Origin: Isoetes taiwanensis
Lineage: Eukaryota; Streptophyta; Lycopodiopsida; Isoetales; Isoetaceae
Assembly (NCBI GenBank): GCA_021234155.1
Contig: JAJEKV010000318.1
Span: 126,001 to 190,000 of the forward strand
Reading direction: 5' to 3'
DNA: 64,000 nucleotides
Shown here: positions 23,601 through 34,620 of the stretch, in pieces
Position numbering within the stretch: the first letter of the stretch is position 1
Layout: every line of letters starts with the position of its first letter
Made by a program: the position numbers and the translations under genes
Notes under the pieces: model-generated
What the model saw: the letters and a program-made list of their open reading frames with translations, nothing else
Database searches by the model: none
Told to the model about the DNA's origin: nothing

Positions 23601-24400
23601 GCACAACTGGTTTGTGATGTTATTATACTTTAAAATGAAGATTTCGTTGTCATGCATTCTAGATGCACTGCTAGACGTGTGATTTTCTCTTGCCTTTTCT
23701 AAAACTAAGTTTACTCCCAACTTGGTCTTAGCTTTATAATGCTTATTCAATTTCGGATAAAGTAGACATTATAAGGATGACCAGTCATATATGATATTTC
23801 GTATTTTCTCTTTTAACATATAATGATGTTCAAATGACATTGCTGGAGAGAGAGCAAAAATCTACGCAGCATTTGAAATGATCATAGAGAACCGTTTTTT
23901 TCCTTCAATGCAAAGGACCATTCCAGGTATGGTAGTCATTATCTGATAGATAGCGCTAAGCTAAATATAAAGGTTTTCCATGAACTTTGGTAGTTAGGAG
24001 CATCCTACAAAAACAGAGTCAGTTAATTCAAGCTGATGTTCAATAAAAACTAGCTTAACGAGTCAGATTACCAACCATACATGAGTTTGTAAGATCTGTG
24101 TCAAACTTGCTTTGATTCATACATGTGGTTCTAAGCGTAACTTAGTTGTGGTGCAGTTGATGCCTTATGGATTTAAATGTGAAGGAATTAAAAGATGTCT
24201 GTCATATGTAGCTTCATTTTTGCAATGTATTGCCTATCTGAAGTTATGGAGCATATAATCTGCCATTTTACTGCATATAATGATAACACAATAATGCAGT
24301 AATGGAAGATGTTACTTGGTGATCAGGGTATGAACGTGTCTTTGTATTACAATTATGAGCCTGTGATGGAGTTAATTAGCTGAAAAAACATCTGTAGCAG
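23600..24400. other. Unassigned AT-rich sequence
   Basis: No open frame or repeat that I can support. It borders the truncated 3' end of the copia element. Confidence 0.35.
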
Positions 24401-24519
24401 ATTATGGTAAGGCAAGGTCTGTCATTGCTTGAACATTTATAGGTAACTTATGTTGTGGGATGAAGTGAAGATTTGAACTTTTGTATCTAGAAATATAGCA
24501 TGCTGTTGTAGTTCCATGA

Positions 24520-25167
24520 ATTGCTTTTCGTAGCTTCCATACTTTACCTTCACCATTCTCAAAGCCAGGAGCTTGGCTCATGTCTATCCCTTCATCTAAG
24601 TCAGCATTTAAAAATGCCATAGACACGTACATGTGATGTAAATGCATACCTTTTGCATTTGTAAGCGCTAACAGTAGTCTTATACTCGTTAATTTGACTA
24701 TCGGAGCAAAGGTTTCATCAAAGTCAAGTCCCTTCTTCTGAGAATATCCCTGTGCTACAAGCCTAGCCTTAAATTTTTTTGTCTTGCCATCTGGTCCAGT
24801 TTTAAGTCTGTAAATCCATTTACAGCCTACGATATTTTTTCCCTTTTGGTTTAGTAACCACTTCATATGTCTTATTATCATAGAAGGACTTCATCTCAGC
24901 CATCATTGCCTCCTTCCATTCTCTACTATTCTCAGATTTAACAGCTTGCTCAAAAGTTTGCGGGACATCATCTAGTATAGCCAAGACATTAAGCAATTCT
25001 TCTTCTTTTTGTAATCGTTTACTTTTCCCCGTATCTAATCTCCCATAATCATCAATGTTCTGTCTTGCTTCCTCTTTTAACCTTTCAATTTCAGTTCTTC
25101 TCTTTCTTTGAATTGTGATATCAACTGGTTGTGCCTTGCCCTCAATTTCGGCGACTTGATTTGACAT
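24520..25167 (-). pseudogene. Copia reverse transcriptase, N-terminal part
   Basis: The block SREWKEAMMAEMKSFYDN (about 24890-24960) starts the RT region. After a frame change it continues through GCKWIYRLKTGPDGK, KARLVAQGYSQKKGLDFDET, FAPIVKLTSIR, AFLNADLDE and FENGEGKVWKLRKAIHG. These are the opening motifs of copia RT. The family normally continues with YGLKQAPR and later the YVDD catalytic box. Both are missing because the element is cut here and replaced by unrelated sequence. Confidence 0.9.
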
Positions 25168-25326
25168 TCTTCCTTGCCTTTCAGATGGTATGATATCACT
25201 TTTTTCTTCTCCATCATTATCACTGTCACTATCATCATTAATATAAGTAAACTCGCTTGTCTTATTATTTCTGCTGTAAGTACTACTTTTTCTATCACAA
25301 ACAGCCTTTGATGTCTTGTACTCTCT

Positions 25327-26194
25327 CTACAACATAGATTCTTCAAACATTACATCTCTACTTATCAATATGGTCTTTTTCTTTGGCTCAAACATTCTGA
25401 ATTCTTTACTCTCAGTATCATAACCTACTAGAAAAGCCACTTGAGCTCTGTCATCTAATTTTTTTCTGTTTTCTTCATGTACATGAACATAGCTAAGACA
25501 TCCAAACACTTTTGAATCTTGTAAAGTCTATATGAGCATTTGGGTTCCACAGTTCCTCTGGCAATTTACCTGAAACACTAGTGTTTGGAAGCCTATTTTG
25601 AATGTATACGGCGGTGTTTACAACCTCTTCCCACATATAATTTGGTAAGCTTGTATGCTTCAGCATTGCTCTTGCAGCATTCAAGATCGTCCTATTTTTC
25701 CTTTCGCTACACCATTTTGTTGTGGACTATGAGAGCACGTCAACTGCCTAGCAATTCCACGCAGCTTACAAAATGCCCGAAACCTACCGGATAAGTATTC
25801 CCCTCCTTTATCACTCGAACATTTCAGCTTCCTTCCTGTTTCTCTCTCGCTTTTAGCTAAAAAAATCTTTAAAAGCATCAAAGGTCTCACGTTTTCTTCT
25901 TAGTAAGTAACATCTGCATCTTCTACTATAGTCATCTATAAACGTCAAGTAATATCTCTTTCCAGTTCTACCTGTCATGTTAATTGGACCGCATAAATCT
26001 GAATGCACTATTTCCAAGACGTCATTAGCTCTTTTCCCATGCTTTGCGAATGACAACCTTGAATGCTTGCCCAACATGCATCCATAGCAGAATTTTCTTT
26101 TACAAACTTCATTCATTTTTCCTTCGATCCTCTTTTCTTTAAACAAATGACCGATATTCCTCATGTGTGTGTGAGCTAGTCGTTCATGCCACAA
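25327..26194 (-). pseudogene. Copia integrase with GAG-pre-integrase zinc module, catalytic residue lost
   Basis: In minus order: WHERLAHTHMRNI with CYGCMLGKHSR (HHCC zinc module, about 26080-26194), then VHSDLCGPI, YYLTFIDDYSRR (first catalytic Asp, about 25950), DKGGEYLSGRF (second Asp, about 25800), and PQQNGVAKGK (about 25700), where the family has NGVAERKNR. The catalytic Glu of the D,D35E triad is therefore Lys. The C-terminal block MFGCLSYVHV through LISRDVMFEES is at 25327-25509. Frame breaks at about 25870, 25685 and 25500 split the gene. It is non-functional. Confidence 0.9.
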
Positions 26195-26374
26195 TTCAGC
26201 AGAATTCTTACTGCAAGCACATTATTCACAAAATACTCATGCTTAAAATAAAAAAGATTCCCAACGCGCATGGATAGAAACTCAATTTTATTATTTCTCA
26301 ACACTTTACATGCTTATTTATCAAATACACAGACAAAACCAAGATCTATGAGCTGACTTATAGACACTAAGTTC

Positions 26375-27639
26375 TTAATGATGCCAGGTACACACAAAAC
26401 ATGATTTAGGTTTTCCTTCGAGATTGTACAGCTGCAACATTCCTTCTACTTGGGCATTGGCATCCTGCAGTCTCCCATCTCCTAGTTTCACTTTCCTTTT
26501 ACATTCACTCCTTGTATTAAGCAAATCAACACTACTGACTATGCTTTTCTCTGCTCGGCTATCTAGCACAAAAAATTGTGCACATTTATGAGACTTCTTT
26601 TCATAATGAGCAAGCAAAACACAATTTTTTACCTCATCAATCTCTTCGTCATCTTCGTTTGTTCCCTCTTCGTCTTCACTATCTTCTGCTGCAACATTAA
26701 ATGCCGATGCATCTCCTCTTTTACCTTCTCTTCCTCTAAAGGATGCTCTTCCCCTGCCTCGCGCTCCCCTGCCTCTTCCCCTACCAACTCCCTTAGGTGA
26801 AGGGCATGCACTAGAATAGTACCCTATACCACCGTAGGTACCATCCTTTTTTGATCCATTAGGACAATTGATCTTTATATGTCCTATCTCTCCACATAGA
26901 TAGCACGGACCCAAAGATCCACTTCCAGTCCTGTCAATTTTATTTTTAACCTCATTTCTGGTTCGACTTCTTCTTGCTATTAAAACCTCTGATGCTTCTT
27001 CTTCTTCTTCCTCATCCATGAATTTCTCCTGTTCAATTTATGTTCGTGCTAGTCTTTCAGCATGTTCTCTGTCCTGTGCAACTGTTCTGATCAATGTAGA
27101 CAAGGTTTTCATATTGGAAAATATTCTAGAGACATATAAAATTTTAGAATTTTCAGATAACCCCTTCCCCTGCTGCCTTTAAGTCTGCACATATTAAGTC
27201 AAACTTAGCAAACAATTCTGTCAAATCCATCTTCTCATTATATTTTAACATTCTCAACTCTCTCTGAAGAATATCTATCTGGGATGTATTTTTTTTCCTG
27301 ATAATTCTTCACAAGATACTGCCACATTTCTTTAGGTCCAAGTGCTCTTATTTTTATCATAATATTGGGAGCCACTTTACACATGATAATAGCTCTAGCT
27401 TGACTGATCTTATATTCCATATCTTCCACAGAACTATCAGATTTAGAAGAGGATCTTACCTCAGTTGTTGAGCTACTGCTTGCTGCATTGTCTCCAGTCT
27501 GCTCCCTAGGCTCAATAAGATTCCAGAGTTTCTCAAACACTAGCACCTCCTTCATCTTCTCTTTCCATGTCTGAAATCCTTCTTTGCCCTTGAACTCCTC
27601 AACGGAGTTCAATAGTGTTGCTCCAAAACGGGTTGACAT
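26375..27639 (-). pseudogene. Copia gag and protease region
   Basis: Gag begins ATG at 27639, only 7 bases after the PBS, with TRFGATLLNSVEEFKG and TWKEKMKEVLVFEKLW (UBN2-type capsid). A frame break follows, then a basic linker and one zinc knuckle CYLCGEIGHIKINC (about 26868-26910). A Gly/Arg-rich and acidic stretch comes next. The protease motif reads FVLDSRAEKS (about 26545-26580), where the family has DSG, so the active-site Gly is Arg. Inactive by frameshift and by protease substitution. Confidence 0.88.
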
Positions 27640-27646
27640 GCTACCT

Positions 27647-27658
27647 GCTCTGATACCA
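27647..27658 (-). other. Primer-binding site (initiator tRNA-Met) of the copia element
   Basis: TGGTATCAGAGC on the minus strand, complementary to the 3' end of plant initiator tRNA-Met. It lies one base inside the LTR edge and just upstream of the gag ATG. Confidence 0.92.
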
Positions 27659-27659
27659 C

Positions 27660-27986
27660 TGCAGAATAAACTATTGAATTACTGCAATATAGTTAGCTAA
27701 ACTCCAATATTTTCACTAGGTCAACCACATATACAAATTTAGTTATACATTTCGATGAACAGTAACTCTATTGAAACAAAAAATGAACAGTAGTTAATGT
27801 AGTTAATCCATTTGTGCACTGATCTCCCTATTCCGGCCAACAGGTTCCGGCACACTGTATCCGGCGAACAGTCCACCTGATCTCAGGTCAATCCTCCTGT
27901 ATCTTGTTCGATCCCATTCCCCTCCTTATCAGTTCTCACCGAGATCATATCTGTATGCTATTTTCTGATTTATACTTGGCCCAACA
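27660..27986 (-). repeat. 5' LTR of the copia element, 327 bp
   Basis: On the minus strand it starts TGTTGGGCC and ends TTCTGCA, giving the usual TG...CA borders, and abuts the PBS. A single LTR is present because the 3' end of the element is missing. The outer edge is therefore inferred from the TGTTGG start and could be off. Confidence 0.7.
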
Positions 27987-28735
27987 ATATCAGACTTGCT
28001 ATTTTTCATTGATCTGTATATAACTCTACAAATTATTCTGAAACATTGTATAGGAACCTAGGTTAAGACATTACCTTCCACATGCAATTTCCAACATTTT
28101 TTATCATGTAATCTATTTAAATTACATTGTTCTGAATCAGATACTAACTCTTCTTCTGATGTTGATGCTAGAATGTTTGGAGTTTTGTAAGCGTGTTCTG
28201 GATACAAGCTTTGACTGTTTTGAGGCAGAAAGAAATCTGGAACATTTTGGTACACAAGTGAATGCTTATGCAGATTTTGATTGGAAATCCAAAATATCAA
28301 ACAGGCTTTTCCCAAGGCTTCATGAATTTCCAGTCCGAGAGATTCAATGGGCATATGAATTTTGTAAAAGCATCTATCAGATGACCACCCTTTTCTGATT
28401 CTTAGAGATCAACTATATGCAGATGACAGACAGTCAGTTTGAGTTCTATAGAGAGTGCTACTACTATCATAGAGGAAAAGCAGATGCTTATGGAAACTTG
28501 ATGCTAGTCATGGCTACTTCTTGTATCACTGATCTACTGGAGGCTCTGGACTGGGGGAAATCATACCAACCACATCCTACATCCTGCTTTTTCTGACCAT
28601 TTCACCTATCTCTACTCATAAACTTCTCATAAGACATCAACTTTTTCCTTTTTCAGGTTTTTTGGCTCAATTATATTTTCACAGGTCTCAAATCAACAGA
28701 ATACATAATTATGGCTTCAAGGCTATGTGAAACTC
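27987..28735. other. Unassigned sequence between copia LTR and LINE tail
   Basis: Overlapping open frames of 80-98 codons occur on both strands at 28058-28398, but neither has a recognised motif. No RNA gene seen. Confidence 0.3.
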
Positions 28736-28737
28736 GA

Positions 28738-29096
28738 ATTTTTTAATGCTTTTTTTTTTTTTTTTTTTGAGGGATAAAAAATATACTTTATTTACTTTAA
28801 AGGAATGGTACAAAGCCACATGGCAGGGGTGTTCTCATCTGCAAAAATGAGATGAGGATAGCTACATGGCTCCTTCTTGCACTATTCCCTTGTACTTCCT
28901 AGTGTAAGCTTAGGTAGGTTCTCCATATTTCGACCTTTACTTCTTCTTCTCCCTCGAAGGCTAGCCTGAATTTTTTCAGCCTTTCAAGTACTATATGTAG
29001 AAGCTGATGTGGTGATATGTCTTCTTGATTTTCATCGAAGACCAAGGCGTTTCTCCTTTTCCATATTGACCAGATTGTCCAGGCCCTAGCTATATG
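28738..29096 (-). pseudogene. LINE ORF2 C-terminus and poly-A tail (3' half of an interrupted LINE)
   Basis: The minus frame reads HIARAWTIWSIWKRRNALVF through VEIWRTYLSLH and stops at 28899. This is the post-zf-RVT tail of plant LINE ORF2. A 3' UTR of about 130 bp follows and ends ATCCCTC plus a run of about 22 A (28749-28770). The 5' continuation is at 39874-40339: a 10.8-kb LTR element sits between the halves, and removing it with one copy of the 5-bp duplication restores the frame ...MKKVAF|HIARAW. Confidence 0.9.
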
Positions 29097-29101
29097 AAAG
29101 G
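29097..29101. repeat. Target-site duplication AAAGG, left copy
   Basis: Identical to 39869-39873 on the other side of the LTR element. Five bp is the usual length for plant LTR retrotransposons. Confidence 0.9.
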
Positions 29102-30815
29102 TGTGACGCTCCCTGAACATATACGACCCTCGGACGTATACATACAGGGGACTTTCCCCTCCCATGGCGACCAACCCGCCATGAGCAGGGAGACCCTCCG
29201 TCTATTTCGGGCCATCTATAATACGATGCGAAAAAAGAAGGACACGAAGGGGTCATTCGCCCACGCCTTCAATGGGGCTCCTACGTCCGCGGGAAGCGTG
29301 AATACAAGGGTTAGCACACACAAAGATAAATCACATATAAATAACCACCACGAAGGGTGGCATATCCATCCAAATACCAACGGCAAAGAATATGCATCTA
29401 AACCTAAGAAAACACCCCAAACCCATGGTTCTACCCCGTTCGGACTCGGTGAGGATCGACCAGCGGCTAGGCCTCAAGAGATCGCGGGCCATGTAATCTT
29501 GACATGGCGTTGGCGGGCATACAACATTGGCTAGGGTTGTCCACTCCATCCGCCCCTCCCCGTGCACACTTTGCAGATGGGTCAATTCCACGCTATGGCG
29601 CCGCTTATAGCCTTCCCCCGAGACGCAGGCTCAAGGCATCACCTGGCGAGAGCCTACTCGGTGGTTCATGAAGCCCCTGGTCCGATGAGGCGGTCGAGGC
29701 GCCGCCCCTTCCGAATCACGGTGGCTCCATGGGCGAGCTAGAGAATACGTGCGCGCATCAGCCCCCGCATCCGCATCCCCGACTTACTCACCCTAAATCT
29801 ACTCAAAGTGCAAGGTGCCCCATACGGGTCACACCTTCCCACCTGGGGAGTGTCGGACCCATACCCGCCCTCTCGTGACCGGCTATCGTCTAGCTCGCTA
29901 TAGGAGTCAGGAGCCTTTATGTTGGTGCAAGACCCCACCTCCACTTCACCACCGTGTTCCTTATGCGGTGCTAAGCCGGACCATAGCATCTATGACCCGG
30001 TGGGCTCTTGTGCCTGAGGCAGCAACTAATGGGATAATACATGGGGGCTCTATCTAGGAGCATACTACAATACATGGGCTCAGAGGTCTCTACCCCCCGT
30101 AATTCCCCCATTTCAAGAGTAATACTATGCAAAGAACTATCATTCCATCCTTTAAGAGCAAGACCGAATCGAAATAAAGAGAACTCACCTTTGCAATCAA
30201 GGGTTAGTTCCTACAAGTAAAACACGAGAGAACAGAAGAAATACACACTACAAGTGCCCAACAGGCGCTACCCTAGAATTCCCAAGCTATACTAGCCACC
30301 TTTGAGTTCCTTTGGACCCGTTGTCATTTGGTGCTTCCATCTTCCTTGGATTTGGTGCTCAGCTTCAGCTACACAGGTATGTGCTTGGCAAAGGTGGCGC
30401 TCGGCTTGGCAGGCTTCGCCTCCTCAAAGGTGGGCTCGGCTCCTCTTGGTCGATTTGTTGAAGGGTGCCCGGCTGGCCGCTCCTCCTCCTCCATCTCCAC
30501 TTGCTCCTAATTGAATGGGACAAATGGGGTGCAAAACCCCAATTTGGGTCCCAAGTTAGTAACTCTCCCTTGCCCAATCGATTTGGGCGGTGGCCTCGGG
30601 TTGGCTAATATCAACTAATTTGGTATTTTAGGCCCTTTTAATATTAGATTAAGCCCTAATTCGAATTAGGGTTTAAGGTTAGGTTTCCACCTTTATAATT
30701 TAATTATTAACATAGCTAACCTTAGCTTATGAATAATTAATGTACCATTAATTATTCATAGTGACGTGTCACGTATTTATACTTTAAAAGGCGTATAAAT
30801 ATGTGGAACGTCACA
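29102..30815 (-). repeat. 3' LTR of LTR retrotransposon 1, 1714 bp
   Basis: Nearly co-linear with 38162-39868, with many scattered one- to four-base indels. On the minus strand it begins TGTGACGTTCCACATATTTA and ends with GAGCGTCACA. A TATTTATA-like box lies close to the 5' edge. Confidence 0.93.
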
Positions 30816-30830
30816 TTCTCCCCACCTTAA
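30816..30830 (-). other. Polypurine tract of LTR retrotransposon 1
   Basis: AAGGTGGGGAGAA on the minus strand directly before the 3' LTR. The sequence just upstream can be read as AEDSITLRWGE, resembling the C-terminal end of gypsy polyproteins that runs into the PPT. Confidence 0.85.
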
Positions 30831-33800
30831 AGTGATGCTGTCCTCAGCATCAAGACTATTCTTGATGTGGGCAATACATCGTACATTGGAAGGAAGTCCC
30901 CCCCTCCTTAAAGAGATAGCGTGAGATTATAGGTCACACAGACTTTGTCATGTTCAAAGTGATTAAGTTTGAAATGACTTGTAATGTGCAATTTATAACT
31001 CTGGGATAGAAGGTAGAGGTATAGATTAGACGTGATCATTGCCTAGGACTGTCCAAAGTGAACAGTCAAGTCGGTGGAAGTCTCACTGTTTTCAGAGTGT
31101 AGCTAATTTTGAATTCATTCTTTCTATACACACGTGTAATTGATTATGTATTATGGACAGGTACAGACACAAGCAACTTCTATTTGTTCTTATATTATGA
31201 TACGGAGTTATTAAGCTCGCATTGTTTAGTAGAAAGTGATTCTAATGATATTAACTTCTGTGTATATGTATTATATTCTCCCGTCGCTTTACAATCCATT
31301 TAATTACAGCCAACGCTAATTTAATTTTTGTATCAGAATTTTGTTTTCCTATTTTGTTATAGTTTTGACAACTCATAAGGTCCTATCCTCAGTATTTGAT
31401 ATGCCCCTCACATTTAGACTTACCCTTTAATATAATTATATCGTACTGTATCTGACACTTTTACCCCTATACTCTAATATGAACTACAGGCACACGTTCT
31501 TCACCAACTACTATTCATAACCTTCTAAGATAATCTAAGTCTCATTATTCTCTCAGAAGTTTGTATAAGACATACATAATTATCTCCTTTGGTTATGTTT
31601 GATTATGTGTTTAAATAGCTCCTTTTAATTATCTTTAATGTTTCCATATGCTCACTCTATTCTAGTCTATGTTAACCATAGGTTATATTCACGTCGGTAC
31701 GCCTTTGAATTACTTATTCATATTATTATTATTTTAAGTAGAATTTGTCACACACGTGGACACTCTTATATTTACTGTGTACATCTCCGCGTGATACATT
31801 TGACGTGAACTAGTACCGCCTGTCGCTATCCGGCAATTGCTATGGCCCCGCAATCGTCCGAAGATCACGTAAGGTTGATTGTGACTATGGTGTCCACGGC
31901 GGAAGCATTAAAACCATGCCTGGTGCTTCTTGAGGCTATTATATAATGGTGGTTAAGCAGGTCCTGGGCTCTTACTTGAAGTAGAAGTGCTACACGTTGG
32001 GCATAGTGAGTGTTAAGGTATCCCTATATTAGATGGATACTCGAGAAAATTTGTATGACGATGTTTGGTATCTGATTGAAACACTGGACCTAATAATTAC
32101 TTAAGATTGATTTATTATCCCAAGCATATATATTGGCATACACCATAGAAGGAGACCGGGTATAGCACCATATATCCGAGGGAGAAGTGGTTTATGATTA
32201 TCTACTATAGAGCACGTAAGGAGGTACTATACTAAGGTGGAAACTGGATTATAAGTACCCAGCTCATGAAAAGGAGATCACTTTAGAAGTGTAGGTTTTG
32301 ACAATGGTGGTGAAGGTACAGAATGTCGACCCGACACTTTATAGCTATTGCTACTTGAATCGAGGTATGATTCGCGGAACGGTGGAGAATAATGTTGTAT
32401 GAGGATATCGATCCATAAACTATATGGATTATAAAATTACATATACAATCGTGGTTTCGTAAGGAGATTGATGTTCCTGAGGTGTGCAATAAGAATGCAA
32501 GCGGGTGCATGAATAAAATGATAACATAGTCAGTTGGATACGCTCAATGACGTTGGTCAAATGCATGACCATTACGAAGGTTATACATTAAGGAAATGGA
32601 CACATCTGATGTCTGCTGGGAACATGGAGATGCCGAATAACAGACTGGAGAATAGTGTGGAACGTAGTTTCCACATAAGGTCAAGAGAAGACGACAATTG
32701 GGAGGAACTGGCACAAGCATCGAAAAGCTGCAAGGTATGTTGGACCTTTGGTGAAGCCAGCCTATGAAGGAAAGTTGACCTTCAACTAATGATACATTAG
32801 GAAGGCAAGTAATGTACCCACACGACAAGTGGGAGACAAGAGGTGCTTGAAAGTTGTTGTAAACAACGTTTCAAATATAGAGAGTTTGGAATGACACGTT
32901 GAATATACCTAAGTCTAGAGTATGAATAAGGTAGGCGCCCAATGAACATCTCAGCCAGGAGAATGTGTTCTGGACTTGGTATCGTGTGTGTATCCTAAGA
33001 AGTAGCTCCGCGTAGTAGGACCATTTAATAGTAAAACATAACTAGAAGAAGATAGGATATATATACTAGAACTTTTAGTTCACATTCCATATGAATGCAG
33101 AAGTAATGAAGATAAGAATTCCTATACTAGACATTAAGTATGTCCACTAGGAACTTAGGGTGGTATTCGCCCCTGTGGAATTTATGACTAGAGCGTGAGG
33201 ACCAAGGCATCCTAAGGCTAGAGAGTCTAGAAGGTGTGGTGTGAAAACCACAACATATATAGCACAAGCTAAACGAGTTGAGGAAATACAATTGCGGGAA
33301 GGATGAACATAGCTAGGTGGCTATGTTAACGAATTACATATGAGTCTAGACTTAGGGTTGGTGCACACATGTTACTATATCATATAATAACAACGTAGCG
33401 GTGTTGGATGTTGGAAGGACTTGGTAGTATCAAATACTACACTAGCGAGGATATCAAGGATGTCGATTGTGACATCCAGATGTATGTCATATTGGAAGAT
33501 GGTAGAATACTCGTACAAGGCTGGTGGCATGTTACGTGACAATGTTTACAGAAGAAGCATAATGATATGCTTATATACGAAGATATTGGGTTAAGGTATG
33601 GTCCACCAGAGATATGCACTCAAGCTATTACTAAGGGAGATGAGAAGAGTTTAAATCAATGAGAATAGCTAGAGTAAGTCTAGCATATACCTATGACGCC
33701 ACATTGACGAACATCCCGAGGATGGTTGGAACGGTATTGGAATAACCCGATAATGAGAGGTTAACTACTCAAAGGTTCCAGATATGAATGAATTACTTCA

Positions 33801-34547
33801 ACGCTATAAGTCGAGAGCATTTATTTGGTTTTGGGAATAAAAAGATGTATCAAATCGCCGTCCCCTTGATGAAAGAGAAGAAGGAGTCCGAAGCGACTTT
33901 GGTGATTACATCTTTAGGGATAACCGAGAAGAGGGCAATAGATAGAAATTCCATGTCCCGATAAAAATCAAGACGAGAGGTATAGATTAGAGGGGTGAGA
34001 TTATATAGACCAAGTAGTCCATATATCCTAAGAGTTACCCTACCGGGGAACAATTGTAGGTACGAAGTAGATTTGGAGGATCCGTTGCCTTGACATAGAC
34101 CCGTTAGAGATTATGACTTTGAAACCCTTAAGAGGGTAAGGAATTGGATAATCATATGGTTACATTAATGAAGATTGAAACATTGGGTTTCCTATTAGAA
34201 GACCGGGGAGGTTTTAGTGCCTCCGCTTCATTATGAGGGAGCCAAAAGGCGACAACATTCAAAGGGATCAAAAGTTGAGGTTGACATGCTAATTTAAGAA
34301 AAATAGGTTAGGTGTGACAAAACATGGCTTAAACGCAAATTAACTGAACGAACCTTTAGAAAAGGCCTTGGACTATGGTAGAAAACCTTTGGAACTATGG
34401 CATAATCCCATGGGAAAATTATAGTTTATGTACGGGTTAAAGTACCATAAGTTTAAATTCATCCCTTTTAGGTCAACCCCTTAGGTTAAGATACTCCATG
34501 GTGGCGCACCTTTATTGGGTGACGGTCGCTTATTTATCATTATACCG

Positions 34548-34620
34548 TGATAAATAATCGTGGAATGTCACATTCTCCCCTCTTAGAACTAATCTTTGTC
34601 CTCAAAGATTGGGGTTAGTC
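34548..34620 (-). other. Internal gypsy-type terminus (pol end + PPT + LTR start look-alike)
   Basis: The minus strand reads through TTTGAGGACAAAGATT, then AGAGGGGAGAA, then TGTGACATTCCACGATTATT. This is the same layout as the true 3' LTR junction at 30815 (PPT followed by TGTGACGTTCCAC). It suggests that part of another element, or of an older LTR, is embedded inside element 1. Confidence 0.5.

Larger units (their letters stand above)
24520..27986 (-). mobile_element. Ty1/copia LTR retrotransposon, truncated inside the reverse transcriptase
   Basis: The minus strand carries 5' LTR, PBS, gag, protease, integrase and RT in the order diagnostic of Ty1/copia. The element stops within RT (after KLRKAIHG, about 24520). 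RNase H and the 3' LTR are absent, and no second copy of the LTR occurs in the window. Several frame breaks and damaged catalytic sites show that it is inactive. Confidence 0.92.

Noticed and set aside
29094-29534. 146-codon ORF
   Set aside because: It falls inside an LTR. The partner LTR has frame-breaking indels at the same place, so it is not a conserved coding frame.
30302-30577. Overlapping ORFs on both strands near 30.4 kb
   Set aside because: They are in the 3' LTR and not preserved in the 5' LTR copy. Composition effect only.
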